A stretch of DNA of 64,000 nucleotides, taken from Gemmatimonadota bacterium (lineage in GTDB: Bacteria; Gemmatimonadota; Gemmatimonadetes; Longimicrobiales; Gaopeijiaceae). The notes beneath the pieces were generated by a model. The model searched no databases, was not told where the DNA came from, and saw only the letters and a program-made list of their open reading frames with translations. Numbering within the stretch: position 1 is the stretch's first letter; each line of letters opens with the position of its first letter. Both the position numbers and the translations under genes were made by a program. Shown here one piece after another: positions 10,883-20,500 of this stretch. The DNA is taken from the NCBI GenBank assembly GCA_022826005.1, contig JAJDVT010000015.1:62001-126000 (forward strand), in the 5' to 3' direction.

Positions 10883-11430
10883 AGGCGCGCTCTCTCTACC
10901 GGCCCGCGCTGGCGGTCGCGCTTGTGGTCGCGGCGGTCGCATGGTTCACGCGGGACCGGGAACGTCCGGTCGCCGCCGGATATCCCGCCCCCGGCTTCGA
11001 GGTTTTCGACGCGCAGGGGGGGACGGTGTCGCTCGCCGACTACAGGGGCAGGGTGGTGTTGCTGAACATATGGGCGACCTGGTGCGCCCCCTGCCTGGAG
11101 GAGATGCCGTCCATGCAGCGCTTGTACGAGACCTTTTCACCGGACGACTTCGTGATCGCCGCGGTGAGCATCGATGCCCCCGCCGGCACCTCCGACGCAT
11201 CGGGGAATCCGGGGGGCGATCCCTTCGCTTTCGCCAGCCGCCTGGGGCTGACCTTCCCCATCCTTCTGGATCCGTCGGGCGAGATTCAGCGCACCTACCA
11301 GGCAACGGCGGTGCCGGAGTCCTTCGTGATCGGCCCCGACGGCATGATATACAAGAAGGTTGCAGGGGCCACGGCCTGGGATTCCGAAGCCAACGCCGGC
11401 CTGGTGCGCCGGCTCATCGAGGGTGGATAG
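10879..11430 (+). CDS. TlpA-like thioredoxin-fold protein, membrane-anchored
   Basis: Predicted periplasmic thiol-disulfide reductase or cytochrome-maturation thioredoxin of 183 residues. An N-terminal signal anchor (ALAVALVVAAVAWFT) precedes an AhpC/TSA-Redoxin fold. The redox motif is WATWCAPC, followed by LEEMPSMQRLYE. The cis-Pro region reads AVPESFVIGPDG. The TlpA/ResA family is inferred from the WCAPC spacing and the inserted helical segment. ATGA overlap with the PASTA gene indicates coupling. The specific substrate cannot be told. Confidence 0.88.
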   Translation: MKARSLYRPALAVALVVAAVAWFTRDRERPVAAGYPAPGFEVFDAQGGTVSLADYRGRVVLLNIWATWCAPCLEEMPSMQRLYETFSPDDFVIAAVSIDAPAGTSDASGNPGGDPFAFASRLGLTFPILLDPSGEIQRTYQATAVPESFVIGPDGMIYKKVAGATAWDSEANAGLVRRLIEGG

Positions 11431-11434
11431 GGCG

Positions 11435-12397
11435 ATGTCACTGACCGGGATCGTCACCCGCAACTGGCGTCTCAAGATCGCGGCGCTCGTGCTGGCGGTG
11501 CTGATCTGGGTGACGATTCGCCTGAGCGACCCGAGGATCAGCGCGATCAGTATCCCGGACGTGCGGGTGAGGGTGGAGCAAGTCGACACGACGAACTGGG
11601 TTCTGAAGGGCCCGCCGTCGCCCGACCGCGTCGAGATGACCGTTACGGGGCCCTACGGCGAACTGTTGCGGGCTGCGATGGCCGAGCCGGAGGTCGTCGT
11701 CCCCGTGGATTCCGTCTGGCAGGAGGACGTGGTGCTCGGACTCGCTTCCGGCTGGGTCAGGAACATCGATCGGGGAAGCATAGGCATCGAGAGCTTCACG
11801 CCGAGTTCCGTCCGGCTCATCTTCGAGAGACACAGGGTCGTGGAGATTCCGGTTTCGCTCCGGCTCACGGGCCGGCTTCCCGATTCCCTGGCCCTCGTGA
11901 GCGAACCGCGGGCCAACCTGCTCTTCGTCCAGGTGGGCGGTCCGGCTGCGGCCGTCGATCCCCTGGAGACGGTGTTCCTGGAGCCGTTCGACCTCGGAGT
12001 GGTGACCGGGTCCGGCCGATTCGAGGTGGCGCTCGATACGACGGGGCTCGGCGGGTTGAAGGTGAGCCCCCTTACGGCGGCGTTGAGTGTGGACGTGGCT
12101 CCCAGGCAAAGCTGGGTGGTGGGACAGCTGCCGGTCGAGTTCCCGGAGGCGGATGCCGGCTGGGTCATCGATCCCGGCACACTGGAGGCGACGCTCTACG
12201 GCGCGGAGCTGCAGCTCAGCGCCATTAACGTGGACGCGATCCTGGTTTCCGTCACGGCGGACGCCGCATCGGTGCGCCTCGAGATCGAGCGGAACGGGGA
12301 GGCCCGGGTGCCCGTTGGGCTCAGCGGTTTGACGCGGTGGGTGGAGGGCTCGCTGGAGGCGGATTCCGTGACGGTCCGGAGATCCGGCCCGCCGTGA
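11435..12397 (+). CDS. YbbR/CdaR-like domain protein
   Basis: A 320-residue protein with one N-terminal membrane helix (LKIAALVLAVLIWVTI), typical of YbbR proteins with their NW-LK-A opening. Repeated extracytoplasmic YbbR-like beta domains follow. In Firmicutes the family member CdaR regulates the diadenylate cyclase CdaA. No cyclase gene lies in this window, so that role is not shown here. The ATG at 11435 was chosen as the first Met before the helix, with an in-frame GTG at 11423 possible. The TGA overlaps the tsaD GTG. Confidence 0.78.
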   Translation: MSLTGIVTRNWRLKIAALVLAVLIWVTIRLSDPRISAISIPDVRVRVEQVDTTNWVLKGPPSPDRVEMTVTGPYGELLRAAMAEPEVVVPVDSVWQEDVVLGLASGWVRNIDRGSIGIESFTPSSVRLIFERHRVVEIPVSLRLTGRLPDSLALVSEPRANLLFVQVGGPAAAVDPLETVFLEPFDLGVVTGSGRFEVALDTTGLGGLKVSPLTAALSVDVAPRQSWVVGQLPVEFPEADAGWVIDPGTLEATLYGAELQLSAINVDAILVSVTADAASVRLEIERNGEARVPVGLSGLTRWVEGSLEADSVTVRRSGPP

Positions 12398-13500
12398 CCG
12401 CTCCCATCCTCGGCATCGAGACCACCTGCGACGAGACGTCCGCCGCGGTGCTCGACGAGCGGGGGACGATCCTCAGCCTCGTGATCCACTCGCAGGACGT
12501 GCACCGGGTCTACGGCGGCGTGGTCCCCGAACTGGCCGCCCGGGACCACCTCAGGCGCATCGAGCCGGTCGTCGCGGCCGCCCTGCGCGAGGCGGGCGTC
12601 GAGCGGCGCGAGCTTCGCGCGATCGCCGCGGCCGCCGCGCCGGGGCTGATCGGCGCGCTCCTGGTCGGCGTCACCTGGTCGCGCACCGCCGCCTTCGCCC
12701 TCGGCGTTCCCTGGGTGCCGGTGCACCATATGGAGGGGCATCTCTTCGGCCCGCTGCTCGAGGACCCGGCGGCCGTGCCTCCCTTCGTCGGGCTGCTCGT
12801 CTCGGGGGGGCACACCATGCTGCTCTGGGTCCCGGAGTGGGGGCGCTACCACCTGCTCGGGCAGACGCGCGACGACGCGGCCGGCGAGGCCTTCGACAAG
12901 GTGGGCAAGCTGCTGGGGCTGCCGTACCCGGGTGGGCCCGCCATCGAGGCCGCGGCGCGCGGCGGGGATCCGGCGAGGTACGCCTTCCCGCGGCCGATGA
13001 TGAGAGGAAAGGGCGGACCGGCGGCTCCGGGCGCATTCGACTTCTCCTTTTCGGGGCTGAAGACGGCAGTGGCGCAGACGGTGGCCCGGCTCGCGGAGGC
13101 GGGAGCGGTGGTGGAGGAGCGGCCGCACCTGGCCGCGTCCTTTCAGGCCGCCGTGCTCGACGTGCTCGCCGGGAGGACGGTGGCCGCGGTGGAGGCGGTG
13201 GGGTGCGACCGCGTGCTCCTGGGCGGGGGGGTGTCCGCCAACCGGGCGCTCCGGTCGCGGATCCGGGCGGAGATCGGCCCGGACGGGCGGCTCTTCACCG
13301 GGTCTCCCCGGGTGTCGCTGGATAACGGCGCGATGATCGCCAGGGCCGGCCAGTTCCGAATCGAGGCCGGGACGTTCGGCGGCCTGGGCGAGGCCGCGGC
13401 CAGCGCGCCGATCCCCGGGATGCTTCCGTGGAAGCCGGAAATGCGCGACAGTACACTGGGGGATGGCCCCGGGAGCGCCGCCCGACCGTCATTCAACTGA
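12394..13500 (+). CDS. tsaD: tRNA N6-adenosine threonylcarbamoyltransferase TsaD
   Basis: Transfers threonylcarbamoyl to A37 of ANN-decoding tRNAs with TsaB/TsaE. ASKHA-fold motifs are ILGIETTCDETSAAV at the N-terminus, VVPELAARDHLRRI, the metal-binding HHMEGHLF, LLVSGGHTMLL, DDAAGEAFDKVGKLLGLPYP and LGGGVSANRALR. The GTG at 12394 overlaps the upstream stop and gives 368 residues. That is somewhat longer than the usual 335-345 because of a C-terminal tail after DNGAMIARAG. Confidence 0.96.
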   Translation: MTAPILGIETTCDETSAAVLDERGTILSLVIHSQDVHRVYGGVVPELAARDHLRRIEPVVAAALREAGVERRELRAIAAAAAPGLIGALLVGVTWSRTAAFALGVPWVPVHHMEGHLFGPLLEDPAAVPPFVGLLVSGGHTMLLWVPEWGRYHLLGQTRDDAAGEAFDKVGKLLGLPYPGGPAIEAAARGGDPARYAFPRPMMRGKGGPAAPGAFDFSFSGLKTAVAQTVARLAEAGAVVEERPHLAASFQAAVLDVLAGRTVAAVEAVGCDRVLLGGGVSANRALRSRIRAEIGPDGRLFTGSPRVSLDNGAMIARAGQFRIEAGTFGGLGEAAASAPIPGMLPWKPEMRDSTLGDGPGSAARPSFN

Positions 13501-13512
13501 CACTCGGAATCC

Positions 13513-14364
13513 ATGTATCCAAACCTGTTCAGCCTGCCGGAGTGGTTCCCGTTCCTTGGGGGGCAGCCGATCACCTCGTTCGGGGTGATGATGCTGCTGT
13601 CCTTCCTGGTGGGCGGCTACATCCTGAAGCTGGAATTCGTGCGCATCGGGGAGGATGCCGAGAAGGCCTGGGACATCGTTCTGATGGCGGTCATCGGGGG
13701 AATCGTGGGCGCGCGCCTGTACTACGTTTTCCTCAACTACGAGCGCTTCGCGGCCGATCCCTTCGGGATGCTCTTCGCGCGGGGCGGGATGGTCTGGTAC
13801 GGCGGCTTCCTCGGGGCCACGGCCCTGGTCCTCTGGCGGATCCGCAAGTCGGGACTGCCGCTGGGCCGGACCGTCGATGCCGCGGCTCCCGGGCTGGCGC
13901 TGGCCTACGCCGTGGGCAGAGTCGGGTGCTTCCTGGTGGGGGACGACTACGGCCGCCCCACCGATTCCTGGGTGGGGATCGCCTTTCCCAGGGGACTTCC
14001 TCCCACGCACGCCGACACCATGGCCGAACGGTTCGGCGTCACCATCGACCCCGCCATGGTCGAGAAGTACGGGGAGATCCTGCCGGTGCATCCCACGCAG
14101 CTCTACGAGACCGGGATGTGCACCCTGATCTTCCTGCTGCTGTGGTCGCTGCGCCGCGGGCGGCACCCGGCCGGATGGCTCTTCATGACCTGGCTGGCGC
14201 TGGCGGGCGTCGAGCGGTTCGTGGTCGAGATCTTCCGCGCCAAGGACGACCGCTTCTTCGGTCTGCTCACCCTTGCCCAGGTGATCTCCATCGGCCTGGT
14301 TGCCGTAGGGGCCTACGGGATGGTCCGCCTCCGCAGGCGTGGGAAGGGACGGGGTGCCGCCTAG
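13513..14364 (+). CDS. lgt: prolipoprotein diacylglyceryl transferase
   Basis: Seven-helix inner-membrane enzyme that adds diacylglyceryl to the lipobox Cys. The signature reads AVGRVGCFLVGDDYGRPTD, with the essential Arg and Asn/Asp region. The catalytic-His loop is GGMVWYGGFLGA and HPTQLYE is present near the C-terminal half. Multiple hydrophobic helices fit. The 283-residue length is typical. Many lipoproteins predicted in this window would be its substrates. It overlaps the start of the next gene. Confidence 0.96.
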   Translation: MYPNLFSLPEWFPFLGGQPITSFGVMMLLSFLVGGYILKLEFVRIGEDAEKAWDIVLMAVIGGIVGARLYYVFLNYERFAADPFGMLFARGGMVWYGGFLGATALVLWRIRKSGLPLGRTVDAAAPGLALAYAVGRVGCFLVGDDYGRPTDSWVGIAFPRGLPPTHADTMAERFGVTIDPAMVEKYGEILPVHPTQLYETGMCTLIFLLLWSLRRGRHPAGWLFMTWLALAGVERFVVEIFRAKDDRFFGLLTLAQVISIGLVAVGAYGMVRLRRRGKGRGAA

Positions 14365-15187
14365 CATCCTCCATGCGTCGGATCTGCACTTCGGGGAGCC
14401 GCACCGACCCGCCGCTGCCGAGGCACTGCTCCGCTTCGTGGAAGAGGCGTCGCCGGCGGCGATCGTGATCTCCGGCGACCTGACGCAGCGGGCGAAGGTT
14501 CGCGAGTACCGCGCCGCGCGGGATTTCCTGGCCGGACTGCCCCGGGTTCCCCTCGTCGTGACCGCCGGCAACCATGACGTGCCGCTGTACCGGGTCTGGG
14601 AGCGGATCTTCGCGCCCTACCGCAACTACCGCAGATACATCGCGAAGCAGCTCGACAGCGTTCTCGACGTCTCCTGCGGGGGACGCGGCCCCGGCCTGCG
14701 CTTCGTATCCCTCAACTCCTCGGCGCCCCTTCGGGCCATCGTCAACGGCCGCGTTGGCAACCGGCAGCTGGACTTCGCGGCCGCCGCCTTCGCCGATGCC
14801 CCGGACCGGGCGCGCCGCGTACTGGTCGTCCACCACAATCTGATTCGGCTCCGTGACGGGGAGCCCGTTCCCCCTCTGCCGCGGTCGCCGCGGATCCTGC
14901 GCCGGGCGCAGGAGTGGGGTGTGGACCTGGTGCTGGCCGGGCACATCCACCGCACGCACCTTGCGTGGAGCGCACAAAGGCGCGAGCGGGGTGGCGGCCG
15001 GGGCTTTCCGGTGGTTGTTGCGGGAACCACCACATCCAACCGGGGCCGGGGCGCCGAGGAGGGGCGGAACTCTCTCAACCTGGTCTCGGTCGATGGATCG
15101 GGAGTTGATGTTACCGTGTATCTTTACTGTCAAGAGGCGGGCCGGTTTCTTGCCCACGACAACCGCCGTTTCGACCGGCGGGCGTAA
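14354..15187 (+). CDS. calcineurin-like metallophosphoesterase
   Basis: Predicted dinuclear-metal phosphoesterase of about 277 residues. The five-block signature is clear: ILHASDLHFGE (D-x-H), IVISGDLTQ (GD), VVTAGNHDVPLYR (GNHD), VLVVHHNLIRL (H) and VLAGHIHRTHL (GH-x-H). The GTG at 14354 follows GGGAAGGGA and overlaps lgt by 11 nt, while GTG at 14339 is an alternative. Substrate is unknown. Homologous phosphoesterases include cAMP phosphodiesterases and UDP-diacylglucosamine hydrolases, and the sequence does not decide. It is followed by a 107-nt gap holding dyad site D. Confidence 0.88.
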   Translation: MPPSILHASDLHFGEPHRPAAAEALLRFVEEASPAAIVISGDLTQRAKVREYRAARDFLAGLPRVPLVVTAGNHDVPLYRVWERIFAPYRNYRRYIAKQLDSVLDVSCGGRGPGLRFVSLNSSAPLRAIVNGRVGNRQLDFAAAAFADAPDRARRVLVVHHNLIRLRDGEPVPPLPRSPRILRRAQEWGVDLVLAGHIHRTHLAWSAQRRERGGGRGFPVVVAGTTTSNRGRGAEEGRNSLNLVSVDGSGVDVTVYLYCQEAGRFLAHDNRRFDRRA

Positions 15188-15235
15188 CAGTCCATTCCCA
15201 CGCTCGACAGGTGCTCGGCAGGACGTGGACCGGGA

Positions 15236-15274
15236 AGTATGGAAAACACGACATCTTGTAAGGCCGACTTGACA
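15236..15274. promoter_or_regulatory. tandem dyad operator, site D, upstream of the Omp85 gene
   Basis: Two 18-bp dyads start 21 bp apart. A weak copy at 15236-15253 (AGTATGG-AAAA-CACGACA) matches 10 of 14 consensus positions. A strong copy at 15257-15274 (TGTAAGG-CCGA-CTTGACA) matches 13 of 14. The form TGTMAWG-N4-CWTKACA recurs at three other places in the window. It lies 20 bases before the Omp85 GTG. TTGACA within the second dyad could also serve as a -35 hexamer, but no good -10 follows. Confidence 0.6.
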
Positions 15275-15294
15275 TTTCTTGCAGGCTCACCGCG

Positions 15295-17574
15295 GTGATT
15301 CGGGGATTCGGCCGCTCGGAGCAGGGCTCGCCGCGGTGCCTCCTCCTGGCCTTCGCCGCGCTCCTGGCGGCGGGCTGGGGCGCCGGGGCGCAGGCCCAGA
15401 CCGGCCGCAGCGAAGTCGCGTCGGTGGACTTCGAGGGAAACGAGTTCTTCTCCGGCGCCGAGCTCCGGCGGCTGGTCCAGACGAGGGCGCCCAGCTGCCC
15501 GCCGATCCTGGCGATCACCTGCGCGATGGGCATCGGCTGGGGACGCAGCAGCACCCCGTTCAGCGCCCTGGTGCTCGCCGAAGACGCCCGGCGGCTGCAA
15601 TTCTACTACCAGGCCCACGGATTCCAGGGCGCCGAGGTGGTCCCGGATACGTCCCTTGCCGCCGACTCCGCGGTCGCGGTGACATTCCGAATCGTCGAGG
15701 GGTCGGTCTACCATGTGGGTTCGATCAGCTTCATCGGCGATCCGGTACCGCCGGACCTCGAGATCGCGAGCGATCTGCCCGTTGGTGCGGGCGACCCGCT
15801 TCAGTCCCTGCTCATCCAGGAAGCCGCGGACACGCTCGCGCTGCGGCTGAGAGACGCCGGCTACGCCTACGCCGACGTGTTCATCAACCTCGACCTCGCC
15901 GCCGTCAGCGATACCGCGAGCGTGGCCTACCGGGTGGAACTCGGTCCGATGTCGACCATCGGGCCGATTCAGGTGGACGGCAACCGTCTCCTGGAGGACG
16001 AGGTCATCCTGGCGCGCCTGCCGTTCCGCGAGGGGAAGCGCTTCAGCGAACGGGAGATCCTGGAGGGGCAGCGCAGCCTCTACGAGCTCGGGCTGGTAAC
16101 CCGGGCCCTGGTGGAGCGGGGCAACACCCTGACGCAGGCCGATCCGGTCATTCCAATCCGGGTGCGGATCGAAGAGGGGGATCTCCACGTCGTGGGTGCC
16201 GAGGGGGGCTTCGACAACTCGCAGTGCGTCAACGTGGAGGGGCGCTGGGCAAGCCGTAACTTCATCGGCGGAGGGCGCGCGCTCCGGCTCCGGACCCGGC
16301 TGTCCAACATCCTCGCGGGAACCCTGCAGGAGACGCCGCTCTGCCCGCAGGCGGGAAGGGGGGACTACGGCCGCCTGAACTGGCTGGTCAGCGCCGACTT
16401 CAACCAGCCCAGCTTCTTCACCCCGCGCATCACCTTCGCCGCGGGACTCTATTCCGAGCGCCTGTCGCGCAAGAACATCTTCGTGCGGGAGACCTTCGGC
16501 CTCGATTTCGCCCTGCGCAGGAACATCGCCGGAGGGTCGCTGGCCAACCTGCGATACAGGCCGCAGCTCAACCGTCTGAGGGCGGCCGAAGTGACGCTTT
16601 GCGCCACCTTCCTGGCCTGCACGCCGGCGGATATCGACGTCCTGTCGAGCTACACCTGGCTTGCGCCCGTGGGGCTGTCCTTCAGCCGGGACCGCACGGA
16701 CGACATCTTCAATCCCGCACGGGGCTCGCGGCTCCTCCTGGACCTCGAATACGCGAGCGGCTTCACGGCCTCGGACTACGCGTACTTCCGGGCATTCGCG
16801 GACGCGAGCGTCTACCGGCGGACGGGCGCGGACGCGGTGCTCGCGCTGCGGGTCCGGGCCGGGCGGATCGCCGCGGGCGGCTTTGTGGGCGGCCCTTCGG
16901 GGGAGGGACGCTTCGCGGACATCGTGCCGTCGCAGAAGCGGTTCTACGGCGGGGGCGCCAACAGCGTGCGCGGGTTCGCGCAGAACTCGCTGGGGCCGCG
17001 AACCCTGTCGATCGGAGTCGAGGAACTGCTGCGAAGAGGCTCCGGCGGACAGCCCGCGTGTTCGCCCGAGGCCGTGCAGGATCTGAGTTGCGACGGTGCG
17101 GCGCTGGCGGGATCGGAGCGATACCAGTTGCGTCCGATCGGCGGACTGGCCACCCTGGAGGCAAGCGCCGAACTGCGGTTCCGACTCCTCGGGAATGCCC
17201 TGGGGGGCGTCGTCTTCGTCGATGCCGGACAGGTGTGGCCCCGTGATCTGAGCCTGGACGACCTGGAGGTGAGTCCGGGCCTTGGTGTTCGCTACAACAC
17301 GCTGTTCGGTCCCATCCGCCTCGACATCGCCTACTCGTTCCGCCAGCAGGAGCCGCTCCAGGTGGTCACTTCGCAGATACGGCCCTTCGCGCCCGCCCGG
17401 GACCGTGCGGACGACCGAATCGACATCGGCGCCCGCGGCGGTCCCCGCGAACCGATCGACTGGGTGGTATCGGAGGATCTGGCCGTCCTCCGGCCGCCCG
17501 TGCTCTTCGGCGACATTCCGGGGTTCAGCTGGCGGCGCTTCCAGCTCCACTTCTCGATCGGCCAGGCGTTCTGA
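15295..17574 (+). CDS. Omp85-family outer-membrane assembly protein (TamA/BamA-like)
   Basis: Predicted outer-membrane beta-barrel insertase of 759 residues. It has a signal peptide (CLLLAFAALLAAGWGAGAQA). Several POTRA-like units lie between about residues 35 and 300 (for example VASVDFEGNEFFSGAELRR and IGPIQVDGNRLLEDEVILA). A C-terminal 16-strand-type barrel carries KRFYGGGANSVRGFAQ, the (V/I)RG(F/Y) motif of the barrel's loop 6. The last residue is Phe, the usual outer-membrane targeting end. It is followed two bases later by tamB, so a TamA role is likelier than BamA. The GTG at 15295 was chosen from the signal peptide. Confidence 0.9.
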   Translation: MIRGFGRSEQGSPRCLLLAFAALLAAGWGAGAQAQTGRSEVASVDFEGNEFFSGAELRRLVQTRAPSCPPILAITCAMGIGWGRSSTPFSALVLAEDARRLQFYYQAHGFQGAEVVPDTSLAADSAVAVTFRIVEGSVYHVGSISFIGDPVPPDLEIASDLPVGAGDPLQSLLIQEAADTLALRLRDAGYAYADVFINLDLAAVSDTASVAYRVELGPMSTIGPIQVDGNRLLEDEVILARLPFREGKRFSEREILEGQRSLYELGLVTRALVERGNTLTQADPVIPIRVRIEEGDLHVVGAEGGFDNSQCVNVEGRWASRNFIGGGRALRLRTRLSNILAGTLQETPLCPQAGRGDYGRLNWLVSADFNQPSFFTPRITFAAGLYSERLSRKNIFVRETFGLDFALRRNIAGGSLANLRYRPQLNRLRAAEVTLCATFLACTPADIDVLSSYTWLAPVGLSFSRDRTDDIFNPARGSRLLLDLEYASGFTASDYAYFRAFADASVYRRTGADAVLALRVRAGRIAAGGFVGGPSGEGRFADIVPSQKRFYGGGANSVRGFAQNSLGPRTLSIGVEELLRRGSGGQPACSPEAVQDLSCDGAALAGSERYQLRPIGGLATLEASAELRFRLLGNALGGVVFVDAGQVWPRDLSLDDLEVSPGLGVRYNTLFGPIRLDIAYSFRQQEPLQVVTSQIRPFAPARDRADDRIDIGARGGPREPIDWVVSEDLAVLRPPVLFGDIPGFSWRRFQLHFSIGQAF

Positions 17575-17576
17575 CA

Positions 17577-20500
17577 ATGAGCGGCGGGACGAAGAAGGCC
17601 GGGCGGCGAAGCCCCGGTGCACGGCTCTTCATCTGGGCGGTGCTGACTGCCGCGGGGCTGTGCGTGGCCGGGGTCGCCGGCGGCGTGGTCATCAGCCACA
17701 CGGCGGCGGGCCGCGGCCTCGCCCTCGACTGGGTCCTGGGCCGCCTGCGACCCGAAATCAACGGCTCGCTCACCGTCGGCTCGGTCTCGCCGGGAGGACT
17801 GCTCGGCGGAGCCACCCTCCACGACGTGCGGATCAGGGACCGGGAGGGGCACACCGTCCTGGCCGTGGATTCGGTCCGCGCCAGCTATTCGCTGGCGTCG
17901 TTCCTGGGTGGCCCCCCGGGGCTTGAGGACCTGGAGCTCTGGTCGCCCACCGTCGACGTCGCGCCCCCGGACGGAAGGCAACTCCGGCTGGACAGCCTCC
18001 TGGTGTCCGGCGGCGGCCTGCCCGCCGATTCCGCCGCGGCCGGAGATGCACCCGGCCAGGAGGACGCCGCGTTCGTGATCCGGGGGGCGCGAATCCATGG
18101 GGGCACGGTGGTGGCGCGCGACGTCGAGGGTGCCGTGCTGCACATCCGGGGGATCGAGGCGCGGCTGGGGCGGATGGAGATGGGCACGGGCCCGGAGCCG
18201 ACGCTCGTGGCCGCGGTGGACGAACTGGATCTTTCCTATCCGCTGGGCATCGGGGTGCTGGAGCTGCGCGACATCCGGGGCACCGTCCGCGCCCGCGAGC
18301 CCACGGTCGACATGGAGGTGGAGCACTTCGAGCTGCCCGCTTCGGCGGGACGCGGCACCATTCACACGCAGTGGAACGTCGACGGCTGGTCGGCCGTCTT
18401 CGATCTCGATGTCGACCGCATGGCGCTGACGGACCTGGCCTGGATCGACGGGAGGTTCGACCGCGGCACCGCCCGCGGAGGCGTGCGCATCGCGACCGAT
18501 CCCTCCGGGAGCCGGATCGAATTCTTCGGCGGGCGGGCCGAACTGGGGTCCGCGCGCCTGGGGTTTTCCGGCGCGTTCCAGGTGGCCGAGTCCGTGCGCT
18601 TCGAGGGCCTCGGCGTCCAGCCGGAGCGATTGCCTGCCGCGGAGCTGAACCGGTGGCTGGCCGAACCCTTGGAGGTCGCAGGACTCCTGTCGGGCGATGT
18701 CCGGCTCGATGGCGAGCCGGGGCGGCTGGCCGCCGCGGGACAGCTCGTGATCCGGTCGGAGGACGGTAGCGGAACACTTGCGCGGGTGTCCGGCCGGGGC
18801 ACCGTGCTTGCGCGGGGTGCGGTCGAAGATGTTTCGCTGACCGCCGCGGAGCTCGACTACAGGCTGCTGGCGACCCTCCTTCCGCAGGTCCCCTGGAGTG
18901 GGCGCGGGGACATGGCGGTGCGCCTGGACGGAGACCTCAGGACCGGAATGGACGTGGAGATCGCCGCGAACCGGTCAGCGTCGCAAGGAGAGGCCAGCTC
19001 CGTGGCAGTGCAGGGAAGGGTGTACGGCGACACGGCGATCTCGCTGGTCGACCTGCAGGCGCGCCTGGACCCGCTGTCGCTGACGATGCTGGCCGGGATG
19101 TACCCCGACTTCCCCCTGTCCGGCGCAGTGAGCGGCACGGTGTCGCTGTCGGGGAGCCTCGAAGAGCTCGAGTTCGCCTCCGATCTGCAGACCGCGGCAG
19201 GCCCTCTGGCTGCCGAAGGCCGGATCAACGCGAGGGATCCGGCGGCGGGCTACCACGTCGATGCCTCGGTGGACGACTTCCGGCTCTCGGAGTTCGTCGC
19301 CGGGCTCCCGGACTCCGTCATCCTCAGCGCCCGCGCGACGCTCAACGGGCGGGGACTCGATCTGGAGACGGTGCGGGGGGGGCTCGTTCTGAAGGTGGAG
19401 CCCTCGACGATCGGCCTTCTCAAGGTCGACTCGGCCGGTCTGGAGGCCTGGGTGGACGAGGACGGGCTCCTGCGGGTCGAGTCGGTCTACGCGGACGCGG
19501 GCGGAGTCGGGGTTCGGGGCGCCGGAACGCTGGGGACGGTCTCGCCTGCGGGCGACGGCGTGACGCTCGGCGTCTCGTCACCTTCCATCCACCCGCTGCG
19601 CGACGTCTTCATGGGCGCGAACCTGGTGGCCTGGGACGAACTCCTGCCGATCGAGCAGATCAACATGATCGAATTCGACGGGGTCGATCCCGATACCTTC
19701 CCCCGGGCCCGCGACATCCGCTTCGGCGGGAGGGCGGACGGGCGGATCCGGGTCGAGGGGGCGGTGCGCGACCTCGTCGCGCATGCTGAGATCACCTTCG
19801 AGGAGCTGGAGTACGGCCAGTTCCAGGCGCACTCGGCCCACGCCGATCTGGCCGTTCGCGGACTGGGCCTGCCGGAATCGCGGCCGGCCGCCGAGGCGAA
19901 CGACTCGGTGCCCCCGGTGTCTGCGTCCCCGGCCCCGGGCCCGGTCGTGATATCCGGAACGGTCACGGGCGACTCGGTCTCCTTCCGCGACCGCCAATAC
20001 CGGTCATCCCTTCTCGAGGGCAGCTTTGGCCTCGGCACCGGCGGACGGCTGCGCGCCCTCATCTCGCGCTCGGCCACCGAATCGTACGACGTACAGGGCG
20101 TGGTCGGCCTTGGCGCAGAGGGTGGGCGCATCGACCTCGACCGCTTCACCGTGGTGAGGGACGACCGCCGGTGGAACCTGAGGGGCCCCGCCCGCTTCGA
20201 GTGGGACGCCGAGGCGGTGCGCGTCCGCAACTTCGGGCTGATCCGGCCGGGGACGTCGGGGCTGCGGGTGCGCGCGGCCGGCCTGCTGGCGCGGCGAGAC
20301 GGCGAATCCGACTTCGAACTGGAGATTGCCGAACTCGATCTCGGTGTCGTGGGCAGCCTGCTGCAGATGGAGGCGCCTCCGACCGGGGTGGTGTCAGCGA
20401 ACCTGCGAGCCGGCGGATCCGGACGCGATCCGCGGTGGACCGGGACACTGGAGGCATCGGACATCGAGTTGGGCACCTTCAGCTTCGACCGCGTGTCGGC

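Noticed and set aside
15100-15140. CTTTACT and TGTCAAG half-sites within the phosphoesterase 3' end as another dyad site
   Set aside because: The half-sites are in the wrong order and spacing for the TGTMAWG-N4-CWTKACA arrangement and lie inside coding sequence.
15130-17622. An 830-codon minus-strand frame over the Omp85 gene
   Set aside because: The plus-strand protein has a signal peptide, POTRA pattern and barrel motif. The antisense product is Arg/Gln/His-rich with no recognisable fold.
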